Part shown: one piece after another, positions 26,738 to 35,495 of the stretch
How the letters are laid out: each line of letters opens with the position of its first letter
How positions within the stretch are numbered: the first letter of the stretch is position 1
From: Nostoc sp. ATCC 53789
Lineage (GTDB): Bacteria > Cyanobacteriota > Cyanobacteriia > Cyanobacteriales > Nostocaceae
Direction of reading: 5' to 3'
Length of the DNA stretch: 64,000 nucleotides
Assembly: GCF_009873495.1 (NCBI RefSeq)
Contig: NZ_CP046703.1
Coordinates: 4,692,501 to 4,756,500, forward strand
Position numbers and translations under genes: made by a program
Notes under the pieces: generated by a model
The model's input: the letters and a program-made list of their open reading frames with translations, nothing else
The model's database searches: none
Told to the model about the DNA's origin: nothing

Positions 26738-27010
26738 GGTTTTTCTCCCACCGACACCACTAATCATTGATTGCTACATTGCAAAAGTTCCGCCAGAAAG
26801 TCTAAGTATTGGCTTACAACCCCCAGAATTTTGGAGGAATGAGGTTGGTCACTTGAAGTTTTTCTGCTGGGACAATTTGCATAGTCTTAGTTTGCCCAGA
26901 GGTGTTGGCAGATTTATAACGGAAATGATAAGTATTGATAAATTTTTGATAATCGGATGATGAACACATCCAATTTCTCGGCTGGATATGTCAGGGATAA
27001 ACAATAGGCG

Positions 27011-27979
27011 ATGGCAATGGTAAGAAACGAATCTGTAGGGCGGATGGTAATGTTGCTCTGTTTTGGCACAGCATTTTTATCTTTAGCTGTCCATTGGCGT
27101 ATTACTACGGCACAACGGCAGTCTGATAAGTCTGCATCTACTGCGATGCGGCGAGATTCTACCCTAACCAATCCCAAGGGAAGCCGCTCAGAGGGAGTCT
27201 ACAAGAATCTGTCACAAGTGAGTTTAGGGGAAATTGCGCTGGGTGCATCTGTGCCACCTGCTGAAGTTGCCCAAGGCTCAAGTGTTCAGAGGGCGGTTAC
27301 ACCAAAGTCCTCTGCTATTAAGCCTCGAACTAAGTCGAAAACAATTAAGAAGAATGTAGCTAAAGCAACGACTCGCAAGGCTTCTACACCAAAATCTTCT
27401 ATTATTAAGCCTCAAACTCAGCCGAAAACAATTAGAAATAATGTAGCTCAAGCAACTGAACTACCAATTAAGATGCAGCTGGTGGCACAAGCCGAAAGAC
27501 AAAATCCAGTTGCGGATAGTTGGCCAAAAGGTTTATGGTCTAAGGCTTCAGCCCAACAAGCACCATCTGCATCTGATAGGCTGGCAGATGGCAAGACTCA
27601 AGTGGTGGTTGATTTAAGCGATCGCCGCACTTATGTATATGCAGGAGATGAGGTAATAGCTAGCTACCCAATCGCTGTAGGTAAGAAAGGTTGGGAAACT
27701 CCCACAGGTTCTTTCCAGGTGATCCACATGCGACACTATCCAATCTGGCGGCACCCAATTACAGGCAAAGTATTTGAGGCTGGTACGGATAGTCCCTTGG
27801 GAGACAGATGGATTGGTTTTTGGTCAGATGGACGCAATGAAATTGGCTTTCATGGTACGCCGGAAATTGACCTGGTAGGAACTGCTGTATCCCACGGTTG
27901 TTTAAGAATGCGTAATTCTGATGTCAGAATGCTTTATGAGCAAGTGAGTATAGGGACAACAGTACTAGTACGTAATTAA
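27011..27979 (+). CDS. L,D-transpeptidase (YkuD) with membrane anchor
   Basis: A 322-residue protein. A hydrophobic segment at residues about 14-30 (MVMLLCFGTAFLSLAVHW) acts as anchor or signal. Residues 35-185 are low complexity, Ser/Thr/Lys-rich, and contain two imperfect repeats around TPKSSAIKPRTKSKTIK / TPKSSIIKPQTQPKTIR. The YkuD domain (about 195-320) carries the catalytic motif HGTPEIDLVGTAVSHGCLRM with Cys and His in place. It should cross-link or anchor peptidoglycan in the periplasm. The Lys-rich linker may bind polyanionic cell wall, which is inference. Confidence 0.92.
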   Translation: MAMVRNESVGRMVMLLCFGTAFLSLAVHWRITTAQRQSDKSASTAMRRDSTLTNPKGSRSEGVYKNLSQVSLGEIALGASVPPAEVAQGSSVQRAVTPKSSAIKPRTKSKTIKKNVAKATTRKASTPKSSIIKPQTQPKTIRNNVAQATELPIKMQLVAQAERQNPVADSWPKGLWSKASAQQAPSASDRLADGKTQVVVDLSDRRTYVYAGDEVIASYPIAVGKKGWETPTGSFQVIHMRHYPIWRHPITGKVFEAGTDSPLGDRWIGFWSDGRNEIGFHGTPEIDLVGTAVSHGCLRMRNSDVRMLYEQVSIGTTVLVRN

Positions 27980-27985
27980 TTAAGA

Positions 27986-28050
27986 GTCATTAGTCATTAG
28001 TCATTAGTCTTTTGTCCTTTGTCTAAAACAAGTAACAAATGACCAATGAC
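27986..28050. repeat. Heptamer repeat cluster (GTCATTA x3, then TTTGTCC)
   Basis: Three consecutive GTCATTA units are followed by TTTTGTCCTTTGTC and then the inverse complement ACAAATGACCAATGAC, so the cluster folds back. It lies between convergent genes and may serve as terminator. Same family as 16493-16543 and 31081-31138. Confidence 0.65.
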
Positions 28051-28058
28051 TATTGAAA

Positions 28059-28598
28059 TTATAATTTTTGCTCAAAATTAGGTGCATAAGTCTGGAGTAA
28101 GGCACTAACCTGGCGTACAACCTCATTCCCAGTATTTTTGCCCAAGGCTTGCCGTTCTGGGAAGAAATTGGGTCGATCTAGGTAACGATTAATCGCTTCA
28201 CTCACTTGCTGAGAAATTAATTCTTGCAGTTCTGCCTGAGCCGTTTGGCGCTGGAAGCTAGCACCCTCTTCTGTAGTAGCATACAAAGGTGGTAGTCGAT
28301 TGAGAGCGTAAGCCGCAATATCTCCGACATCTAGAGAACTTTCGCTGGTGGCTTCAATTTCTGCGACTCTGGCGATCGCTTCTGTCAGTACCAATTCTTC
28401 CATAACGTTAATGAATTGTTTGCGAGGTACCGCCACTACCTCACCAGTCAATAGCGCTCCCATGAGCCGATCCAGGGCCATATACTCTTCAATTGAGAGT
28501 TCCGAGGCGTTATCACAGATTCTACCGACTTCTGCTTCCATTGCTGGTGTCAAATAACCATCCTGGAGAGCTTGTTCTACAATTTTTTCGATACTCAT
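28059..28598 (-). CDS. ComFB-domain protein
   Basis: About 179 residues using the ATG at 28598 (MSIEKIVEQALQDGYLTPAM); two further in-frame ATGs lie up to 15 bp upstream. The first ~60 residues are a helical N-terminal module, and the region around residues 70-145 is a ComFB domain (NVMEELVLTEAIARVAEIEA; DIAAYALNRLPPLYATTEEG). In cyanobacteria ComFB-type proteins have been reported as c-di-GMP receptors affecting cell size and motility; whether this protein binds it is not visible here. Solo gene. Confidence 0.85.
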   Translation of the reverse strand: MSIEKIVEQALQDGYLTPAMEAEVGRICDNASELSIEEYMALDRLMGALLTGEVVAVPRKQFINVMEELVLTEAIARVAEIEATSESSLDVGDIAAYALNRLPPLYATTEEGASFQRQTAQAELQELISQQVSEAINRYLDRPNFFPERQALGKNTGNEVVRQVSALLQTYAPNFEQKL

Positions 28599-28719
28599 AA
28601 CACTTATCATCATTTATGTTAGCCAAGTAAGGTAGGGACGGTATCAATTCAATTTATTTTGCCTAATCTTCAGCAAAAAAAACACAAATTATGCACAGAC
28701 GCGATTAATTCCGCCTCTA

Positions 28720-29655
28720 CTAATTAACGACCTTAGTTCGCCAAGGTGTTGGATCAACAGATTGTCCGTTGACATACAGACCCCAGTGCAAATGTGGACC
28801 TGTGGAAGCACCTGTTGAACCAACTGCACCAATTAGTTGACCAGCTTTCACAAGATCACCTTCTTTAACGTTAATACGACTCAGGTGCATGAAAATACTG
28901 GTTACTCCTTGACCGTGGTCAATGCCAACTACGTTACCGTGTATCCTAAACCCTTGGGATACCCTACCCACCAAAGCAACTCGCCCAGCAGCTGGGGCAA
29001 TCACCGATGAACCGGCAGCACCAGCGTAGTCAAGACCACGATGATAGTAGTCCTTTGCAAATGTACCATTATAGTAGCGACGAACACCATAGGTTGTACT
29101 CATTCGCCCTGCATTTGGTTTCAGAAATACTCCATTCCAATACTTTTCTGGTGTTTTTAATGCTTTAAAAGCCGCTACACGCTTAAGTTCGTATTCTGTG
29201 GCATCTACTCCGGCTTTGCCAGGTGGCAAAGTAATGCGTTGTACGGGGAACTTGCGATTAAGCACATTCACTGCCAAGTTTTGGACTTGACCATCCCCTA
29301 CAACGCGAAGTGTTCTAGTTCCAGGTTTTTCTAGGGGAGTTGTGGGAACGAAAGCCCGATACTGATTGGGGGCAATTTGAAAGGCTGGGTATGTATTATT
29401 ACCAGTCGCTACTGTTGGATTTGTACCATTCTCAGGATTATTTAGATTAATCTCTACCGAGAGTGTATCCCCTAATTTAGGACTAGTTGGAGTCACCTTT
29501 ACTTGTAAAGCATCTACAGGCAATGCCAAGGTGATAGGGAGAACAGCAAATATTCCCTTCAACACATTTATTGCAAGGCAATTGGCTGTCAAACTTTTGA
29601 CATCAAAACCGAGCAACTTCTTGTTTGAACTACTAGTACTATTCTCAATAATCAT
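28720..29655 (-). CDS. M23 (LytM-type) metallopeptidase
   Basis: A 311-residue exported protein. A hydrophobic segment lies at about residues 28-48 and is followed by an Ig-like beta domain (about 50-130: KVTPTSPKLGDTLSVEINL). The peptidase domain is at about 185-305 with zinc ligands in YYHRGLDYAG and the HLHWG motif, plus the conserved GNVVGIDHGQGVTSIFMHL. It should cleave peptidoglycan cross-bridges in the periplasm or act as an activator of amidases. Both zinc motifs are intact, so it should be active. Solo gene. Confidence 0.93.
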   Translation of the reverse strand: MIIENSTSSSNKKLLGFDVKSLTANCLAINVLKGIFAVLPITLALPVDALQVKVTPTSPKLGDTLSVEINLNNPENGTNPTVATGNNTYPAFQIAPNQYRAFVPTTPLEKPGTRTLRVVGDGQVQNLAVNVLNRKFPVQRITLPPGKAGVDATEYELKRVAAFKALKTPEKYWNGVFLKPNAGRMSTTYGVRRYYNGTFAKDYYHRGLDYAGAAGSSVIAPAAGRVALVGRVSQGFRIHGNVVGIDHGQGVTSIFMHLSRINVKEGDLVKAGQLIGAVGSTGASTGPHLHWGLYVNGQSVDPTPWRTKVVN

Positions 29656-30153
29656 AGAGCTACAAAAATTCCTTGCTTGTGTTGGAAAATAGACTAGCTT
29701 ATTTTTACTCGTGTTTCCTCTTTGACGTAGATGTTTTTGAAACCCTCCAAAGACTTATAGACATCAGAGTTACATCAGGTAGGAGATTAGAGAGAATGAT
29801 TTGTAACTGTAATTTAGTTACTTGGTATTAACTTTATGTATTACATTGACATTGGTAATGATCTTAAAATTTAACTAGATTGAAGGCAAAGACTCTATAG
29901 TTGTTTGCCAAGGTATCATTTATTAGGCAACAAAAGAAACCCCTTGTGATTATACCCATTACATAATAATACTTGAAGAAAATCTTGGAATCAACTGGAC
30001 ACTTGTTTAACTGGACACTCGTACTAGATTGCTAAGTTAAAATTGGTGTAAGTAAATGGCGCAAGCCAGGTAAACCAAGGGCAAAGTATTATAAATAACC
30101 CTATTAAGCTTAGGCAAAGTTCGATTTATTAAGTTATTGAGCATTTAATTTGC
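29656..30153. other. Intergenic region downstream of the dev-type operon
   Basis: About 500 bp, AT-rich. CTGGACACTTGTTTAACTGGACACTCG around 29995-30020 holds a short direct repeat (ACTGGACACT). No gene recognised. Confidence 0.35.
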
Positions 30154-30188
30154 AAAATTAGGGTAGGCAAGATGCCTACCCTAATTTT
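30154..30188 (-). terminator. Strong hairpin downstream of devA
   Basis: A perfect 16-bp inverted repeat (30154-30169 / 30173-30188) with a 3-base loop. Its arms start with AAAA and end with TTTT, so it is a bidirectional Rho-independent-type terminator. It sits about 175 bp beyond the stop of the minus-strand devA-like gene. Confidence 0.8.
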
Positions 30189-30361
30189 TAGTAAAATATA
30201 GTGTGAAATTATATTATTTTTAATTTATCTAATTCTTAATCACCGTTTATACACTAATAACACATATTATTATTGTTAATATAAAGTATAAAACAACAGT
30301 GATTTTACTTAAATTGTTTTGGTTTCGATTTCTGAGCTTGAGGAATGAAAGCTGATTAACT

Positions 30362-31060
30362 TCAGATTGAGAGCGTTAATTCTGACTTGAGCTTACCATC
30401 TTCCATATCAACGATGCGATCGGCAATGTCAAGGATGCGGTTGTCATGAGTAACCATCAAGATGGTACAGCTTTGTTCTTTTGCCAATTTTTGCATAAGA
30501 TTGACTACATCCCGACCTGATTGACTGTCAAGGGCGGCGGTGGGTTCATCCGCTAGGATTATTTGAGGATGACTGACTAAGGCGCGAGCGATCGCTACTC
30601 GTTGCTTTTGTCCTCCAGATAGTTTTTCAGGATAGTAATGTAAATGATTTCCTAATCCTACCTGCTCTAACATCTGGGCTGACCTACCTAGCATATTTTT
30701 TAACCCAAGATATTTGTGCAATTCCAAAGCCATTTTGACGTTTTGGAGTGCCGTTAAACTCCCATGTAAGTTATGTGCTTGGAAAATATAACCGTTATGC
30801 CGTCGCGCTTGTATTAATTGTTCAGCACTAGCACCACAAAGTTCTCGCCCCAACACCTGCAAACTACCAGATTGGGCAGAACGCAATCCACCAACTAAGG
30901 TTAGCAAGGTAGTCTTTCCAGAACCAGAGGGCCCGGTCATAATAATAATTTCACCGGCGTTAATCTCTAAGTTGATATTAGATAAAACTTGCTTGCGGAG
31001 GGAACTGTTACCAAAGTGGTGGTCAAGATTTTTAATAGAGATCACAGGTTGACTAGTCAT
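30362..31060 (-). CDS. devA: DevA-type ABC transporter ATPase
   Basis: A 232-residue nucleotide-binding subunit starting at ATG 31060 (MTSQPVISIKNLDHHFGN); an upstream in-frame ATG at 31081 is less likely. Walker A GPSGSGKTT, Q-loop region NGYIFQAHNL, signature LSGGQKQRVAIARAL, Walker B ILADEPTAALD and the H-loop VTHDNRI are all present. It is the last gene of a devB-devC-devA order. DevBCA in heterocyst-forming cyanobacteria exports envelope glycolipids together with a TolC-like protein; genomes carry several paralogous sets, so this copy need not be the heterocyst one. Confidence 0.9.
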   Translation of the reverse strand: MTSQPVISIKNLDHHFGNSSLRKQVLSNINLEINAGEIIIMTGPSGSGKTTLLTLVGGLRSAQSGSLQVLGRELCGASAEQLIQARRHNGYIFQAHNLHGSLTALQNVKMALELHKYLGLKNMLGRSAQMLEQVGLGNHLHYYPEKLSGGQKQRVAIARALVSHPQIILADEPTAALDSQSGRDVVNLMQKLAKEQSCTILMVTHDNRILDIADRIVDMEDGKLKSELTLSI

Positions 31061-31083
31061 AAATGGCTCAACTGGTAACAATT

Positions 31084-31127
31084 GTCATTGGTCATTTGTC
31101 CTTTGTCCTTTGCAAATGACCAATGAC
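31084..31127. repeat. Heptamer-type hairpin between devC and devA
   Basis: A perfect 15-bp inverted repeat (31084-31098 / 31113-31127) with a 14-base loop made of CCTTTGT units fills most of the gap between devC and devA. It is the same GTCATTN/TTTGTCC family as at 16493 and 27986. A hairpin here could lower devA expression relative to devB/devC or mark an RNA processing point. Confidence 0.65.
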
Positions 31128-31138
31128 AAATGACAAAT

Positions 31139-32314
31139 TTAGAACATATCAGCAGGATCGGTGGCTTGAAGTTTGCGGGTGGCGATCGCACCGGAAATTG
31201 TACACATAATGATAGTCAGCACTAATACCTGCAATGCCCGAATCGCAGTCATGTACATGGGTAAATTTGTGGCACTGCGAGTCAGTTGGTAAAGTGCTAA
31301 GGACACTCCCAATCCGGGGAGGAAGCCCAGTGCTGCCAATATCAACGATTCTTCAAGCACCACACCCAGCAGGTAATAATTGCGATATCCCATTGCTTTA
31401 AAGGTGGCGTATTCTCGAACATGGGCATTAACATCGGTGGAAAGGACTTGATAGACGATAATTACACCTACCACAAACCCCATTGATACACCTAGGCTGA
31501 AAATAAAGCCAATTGGAGAATTTGTCCTCCAAAAGTTGTTCTCAAATTCAATAAATTCGGCGTGGGTTAAGACTTTGACATCATCTCTCAGGTAGGCTTT
31601 CAAGCTTGCTGCCACTTTTTTCGGGTCATAGCCTGGTTTTACCTTAATCAAACCTAGACTGATACTACTTGACTGTCGCCCAGAAAATAGCCGCAAAAAG
31701 TTTTGATCGCTAGTAATCAGGTTGCCATCAGAACCAAAGGAAGCCCCCACTTGAAATAAGCCACTAATGGTAATTGTGCGCCGTTCTATTTCGGTAGTTA
31801 GGGTTTTCCCTTGGTCAATTTGAGCGATCGCTTTTTGATAATCTCCTCTTGCGCCACGATCAAACAAAACGGTATCTGGTAGCTTAATTGCCTGTAATTG
31901 CTGGTTAACATCCGGTAAGTCAAAGGCTGGCTTATCTGGATTAAACCCGATAACTAACACCCCCGTCTCACGATGTGTTTGAGGATTTTTCCAGATTGTG
32001 TTATTGAAATACATCGGTTCTGCCGACTTCACCCCTGGTATATCCATTGCTTGGTAAAGTCGCCGACGAGAAAATGTAGACAAGCTTGGCAGGTTACGGG
32101 CTTGGGGACTGGTTAAAACAATGTCTGCTTGCAAACTGCGATGTAGTCTGGTGTTACTGTCATACAGCGCAGTCTGAAAGCCCAGCTGCATGAACATGAG
32201 AAGATCCGCAAAGGCAATACCTGACAAAGCCACCAAGAGGCGGCTTTTTTCATGGTTCAGTTGCAGCCATCCTAGAGGGGTTCGCCGTCGCAGTTGTTTG
32301 ATCAATCCCATCAT
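31139..32314 (-). CDS. devC: DevC-type ABC transporter permease
   Basis: About 391 residues starting at ATG 32314 or 32311 (MMGLIKQLRRRTPLGWLQL). The frame is open for 40 more codons upstream, but those read Leu/Pro/Ser repeats encoded by the interspersed repeat, so they are excluded. Four membrane segments are visible: one near the N-terminus (LLVALSGIAFADLLMFMQLGF), then a large periplasmic domain, then three near the C-terminus including FVVGVIIVYQVLST and LVLTIIMCTISGA. This is the MacB/FtsX-like topology of DevC. Middle gene of the operon. Confidence 0.9.
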   Translation of the reverse strand: MMGLIKQLRRRTPLGWLQLNHEKSRLLVALSGIAFADLLMFMQLGFQTALYDSNTRLHRSLQADIVLTSPQARNLPSLSTFSRRRLYQAMDIPGVKSAEPMYFNNTIWKNPQTHRETGVLVIGFNPDKPAFDLPDVNQQLQAIKLPDTVLFDRGARGDYQKAIAQIDQGKTLTTEIERRTITISGLFQVGASFGSDGNLITSDQNFLRLFSGRQSSSISLGLIKVKPGYDPKKVAASLKAYLRDDVKVLTHAEFIEFENNFWRTNSPIGFIFSLGVSMGFVVGVIIVYQVLSTDVNAHVREYATFKAMGYRNYYLLGVVLEESLILAALGFLPGLGVSLALYQLTRSATNLPMYMTAIRALQVLVLTIIMCTISGAIATRKLQATDPADMF

Positions 32315-32315
32315 A

Positions 32316-32426
32316 AGAGGCAGGGGGCAGGGGAGCAGGGGAGACAGGGGAGGCAGGGGAGACAAGGGGACAAGGGGACAAGGGGACAAGGAAAATACCC
32401 ATTCCCAATTCCCAATTCCCAATGCC
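32316..32426. repeat. G/C-skewed interspersed repeat, copy B, between devB and devC
   Basis: Plus-strand runs of GGCAGGGGAGACAGGGGAG and repeated GGGGACAA are followed by CCCATTCCCAATTCCCAATT. It fills the whole space between the devB stop and the devC start, right up to the devC ATG, and therefore contains or replaces the devC ribosome-binding site region. Same family as 15322, 39186, 53922 and 56511. Confidence 0.65.
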
Positions 32427-32430
32427 CAAT

Positions 32431-33630
32431 TCATAATTCAATTACTGCCTTAACTTGCATATTGGTTAAGCTGGCAGCTTTTCGACTGGAAACTTCATCT
32501 AGTCGGATATAAACTTCTACTACTCGGTTGTCGATATTGCTGACGGGATCTGTGTTAATGACATTTTGCCGTCGCACTTGCAAACCTTTGCGATCTACGA
32601 TTCCCTGCAATTCAAGGGGGAGGTAATCGCCAAATATTTGTACTTGTTGCCCTGAATGAACTTTGCCGATATCACTTTCATAGACTTCGGCTATGACATA
32701 CATTTGGCTAGTTTGTCCAATGTCAGCAATGCCATCATTTGATACTAATTCGCCAGGATGGGTGTGGATCTCGAATACTTGTCCACTTTGGGGCGATCGC
32801 ACTTCAGCCTGTTTTAGATTAACTTTTGCCAGATTCATGGCTGCTACAGCCCGATTGATTTCTGCTTGGGCAGCTTCTACATCTACTCCTCGTACCTCAG
32901 CGATTTCCTCAAGGGTTGCCGTGGCCTGTTTTACCTGCTGCTGGCTAGCTGATTGGGTACGATTTAACTGTGCTTGTGCTTCTTGCAAGCTTTTTTGGGC
33001 GGTTTCCAGGTTTAAACGCTTACTATCTCGTTGAGAGGCGGAAATTGCACCTTGTTGATATAGTTGCTGATAACGTTCGTCTTCTGCTTGGGCATGTTGG
33101 ACTTCGGCTTGGAATCGTTCAATTGTCGCTGCTTGAGTATTAATATCACCTTGGCGTTCTGCTTCTAAGCGAGCGATCGCGGCTTTTTGGGCAGCAATTT
33201 CACCACGTTTAGCACCTGCTTGGGTACGGTTTAGGTTTGCCTGTGCTACTTTTACCTGTTCCTGCGCCTCTTTTAATTCTGCCTGTAAGCGATCGCGGCT
33301 ATTCAAAATTGCAATCAATTGTCCCGCTTTTACCCAATCCCCCTCTTTTACTAACAACTTTTCTACCCGGCTTCCTTCAGCAGATACCGCAGCAGAGAGT
33401 TTTATTACCTTTCCCTGTGGTTCAATTCGCCCTAAAGCTGTTACCGTTTTTAACTGTGGTAATTGTGTTGCTGGCACTTGTGTTTCTGGATTTGCATAAT
33501 TTTGCCAGCGTTTTACTATATAAAAACTTATTCCGCCAATCAATAAAGATGCAATTATACCTATAGCAACAGATGGACGCAGAATAGACTTAGGGAACGT
33601 TCTGTACCCTAGCTTTGAGTTTCGCACCAT
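32431..33630 (-). CDS. devB: DevB-type membrane fusion protein (HlyD family)
   Basis: A 399-residue periplasmic adaptor. One N-terminal membrane segment (AIGIIASLLIGGISFYIV), a first half-lipoyl motif (GRIEPQGKVIKLSAAVSAEG; VKEGDWVKAGQLIA), a long alpha-helical hairpin rich in Glu/Gln/Ala (about 130-265), the second lipoyl half (VRSPQSGQVFEIHTHPGELV) and a beta-barrel domain. It would link the DevC/DevA inner-membrane complex to a TolC-like outer-membrane channel. First gene of the operon; its promoter lies in 33631-33800, with no clear NtcA-type box that I could see. Confidence 0.9.
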   Translation of the reverse strand: MVRNSKLGYRTFPKSILRPSVAIGIIASLLIGGISFYIVKRWQNYANPETQVPATQLPQLKTVTALGRIEPQGKVIKLSAAVSAEGSRVEKLLVKEGDWVKAGQLIAILNSRDRLQAELKEAQEQVKVAQANLNRTQAGAKRGEIAAQKAAIARLEAERQGDINTQAATIERFQAEVQHAQAEDERYQQLYQQGAISASQRDSKRLNLETAQKSLQEAQAQLNRTQSASQQQVKQATATLEEIAEVRGVDVEAAQAEINRAVAAMNLAKVNLKQAEVRSPQSGQVFEIHTHPGELVSNDGIADIGQTSQMYVIAEVYESDIGKVHSGQQVQIFGDYLPLELQGIVDRKGLQVRRQNVINTDPVSNIDNRVVEVYIRLDEVSSRKAASLTNMQVKAVIEL

Positions 33631-33808
33631 AGATTACCTCTTAACTAGTGGCGCAGAAAAAACTAAATAGATTAAGTTTTTATCCTTACTTCTGTTAGTT
33701 GTTGTTAATTTATCGATTCAAAGTTCATAAAAAATGAAAATTGTTGACAATTTATCAATCTGCTGCGATTTTCTGTATACGATAATAAATCACTCTTCAG
33801 TATTATTC

Positions 33809-33902
33809 CCATTTCACTTTAAGGTTGATACAAATAGCCACCAGGAGAGCAGGGTGACAGAAGTAGAGACAAATTATTTGTATCAGTCATTTCGTGAAAT
33901 GG
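33809..33902. repeat. Nested inverted-repeat element
   Basis: CCATTTCAC (33809-33817) pairs with GTGAAATGG (33894-33902), and inside it GATACAAATA (33827-33836) pairs with TATTTGTATC (33875-33884). The ~94-bp unit is MITE-like; the GATACCATTTCACC string near 20310 is a partial match to its end. Confidence 0.6.
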
Positions 33903-34237
33903 TATAAGATCCTCATGTTAATGATGAGCTAGTTTTCTTTTTTGAAAGTACTTAGGTATAGTAAACGGTTTCCCAATTACGGGTTGTAACAGTGCCAACA
34001 ATCAGAGACAGATTAAGCCAAAAATAAATATTTTTTGTCATGATAAATTAATAATTTTTAATTCCTAAAAAATCTCTTTAGATTTAATATTTTTATAATT
34101 TTTTGTGATATATTTTCACTGTTAAAAGTTATTTTTATAAATTAGTTCTGTTAGCGTATCCGCAATTTTTTCAGGTGTCACAAGCTTTTATTTATATATA
34201 ACACCGTGTGCAACTTTCTCTCAGACCTAACCCCCAA

Positions 34238-34260
34238 CCCCTTCCCTTGTAGGGAAGGGG
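34238..34260. repeat. C-rich hairpin repeat
   Basis: CCCCTTCCCT (34238-34247) and AGGGAAGGGG (34251-34260) form a perfect 10-bp stem with a 3-base loop, inside the common cyanobacterial repeat beginning CCTAACCCCCAACCCC. No coding potential. Confidence 0.6.
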
Positions 34261-34431
34261 AGCAATAATCAAAGCCTATCGACCTTTCGGGGAGAGGAAT
34301 GGAAGTGGGGTTTTAAGAATAAGTCGCACATCCCGTGATATAGCTTCTAAATATCTATCCACGTAATAAGGGCGCACAGCTAAGTGTACGCCCCATAAAT
34401 AAATGTATTCCACTGAATTGAAATATGTGAT

Positions 34432-35106
34432 TTAGCTGATCGAATTACTCAAAAACACGATGCCGATCGCGCAGAAAGCGAAGCCAGCAATGCTAATTTT
34501 CCAGGGTAGAGTCCGGTTTATTTCTCCCATACCCATTGCACCGCCAATTTCTCTGGCGCTCATGGCAACCACAAACAGAGTCAATGTCATACCTACTATA
34601 TAGGCAATTAGTGGGAACATTCCTGCCCCGATAATAGAATCAGCAACAGTGTAACCCTGAAATAAACCAGCACTGATACCCATCAGAGCAAGTACCACAA
34701 AGTTTGGTTGATTTGGCATCATCAGCATAGTACTAAAAACGATGGTAGAAATAGCGATCGCTATTTCTATGCCTGGAAAATTTAGCTGGAATAGATGAAT
34801 TACAATGCCCAAAATTGCTGCTAAGGCAAAACATCCAGCGATCGCAGCGCCACGAACAAACATAGATGACAGTAAGCCAATAGCAACAATCCCCACCAAA
34901 CAATCTAAGGCAATTACTGGATCTGCCAATCCCCAGAGAAAGCCTTCCCACCAGGTAGTGATGGTATGACTATCTGGCGTTCCACTCCATGAACTCAGTA
35001 AGCTAATTAAAATTAAAGCTGCGATCGCTCCAATATGGCGATCCATTAACCTTGATGTGTAAAATTCCTGTGAAGCACGGAATTCTGATAATTTCCTTTT
35101 GAACAT
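34432..35106 (-). CDS. HupE/UreJ-family membrane protein lacking the usual histidines
   Basis: A 224-residue protein with about six to seven membrane helices. Its pattern GLADPVIALDCLVGIVAIGL (residues 59-78) aligns with the HupE/UreJ signature HPxxGxDHxLxMxAxG, but the two metal-binding histidines are replaced by Asp62 and Cys69. The later HG motif reads QGYTVAD. HupE/UreJ proteins take up nickel or related metals for hydrogenase and urease; without the histidines another ion or another role is likely. A preceding helical N-terminus of about 20 polar residues is unusual. Solo gene with no hydrogenase or urease gene nearby. Confidence 0.78.
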   Translation of the reverse strand: MFKRKLSEFRASQEFYTSRLMDRHIGAIAALILISLLSSWSGTPDSHTITTWWEGFLWGLADPVIALDCLVGIVAIGLLSSMFVRGAAIAGCFALAAILGIVIHLFQLNFPGIEIAIAISTIVFSTMLMMPNQPNFVVLALMGISAGLFQGYTVADSIIGAGMFPLIAYIVGMTLTLFVVAMSAREIGGAMGMGEINRTLPWKISIAGFAFCAIGIVFLSNSIS

Positions 35107-35495
35107 CAGTATATGCCAAATTAGTTTTTTCGGTAATTTATACTACCCACCTATCCCAAAAAACTAACGTGGTAATTACACTACTTTGTACTAGCTTCAT
35201 GAAGTTATCCAACGCGACGGTGATTGAAAAGTATAACAGTATACGTAGGCGCTGCTATAGCCTCCTGTGCAGAAGCCATCACAGACATCGCTACCAATAA
35301 TTAATTATCAATATTTGATATTAAAAATGGTATCTAATAGACAGTAAATGTAGTAAGTAAATAGAGCCAAATTTCCTTTTGTCCTGGTATTTTCCCTCAG
35401 GGAGAATGCTCACCTTTACTCAACCTAAAACTTCTCTTAATTGAACTCTATTCAAAAGAAGACTAATCTAGAAAATATCTTCATTGGAAGAGAGA
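35107..35495. other. Intergenic region between divergent genes
   Basis: About 390 bp. It separates the HupE-like gene (minus) from the secreted nuclease gene (plus) and should contain both promoters. No inverted repeat over 8 bp or small frame with support was seen. Confidence 0.35.

Larger units (their letters stand above)
33631..34431. other. Intergenic region upstream of devB with two repeat elements
   Basis: 801 bp without a gene. It contains the structured elements described at 33809-33902 and 34238-34260. The stretch 33900-34200 is AT-rich with nothing recognised. AGCTAAGTGTACGCCCC near 34380 lies close to the end of the HupE-like gene. Confidence 0.4.

Noticed and set aside
26691-26960. 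89-codon plus-strand frame opposite the small exported protein
   Set aside because: It overlaps antisense to a frame with a better ribosome-binding site and contains no protein-like pattern.
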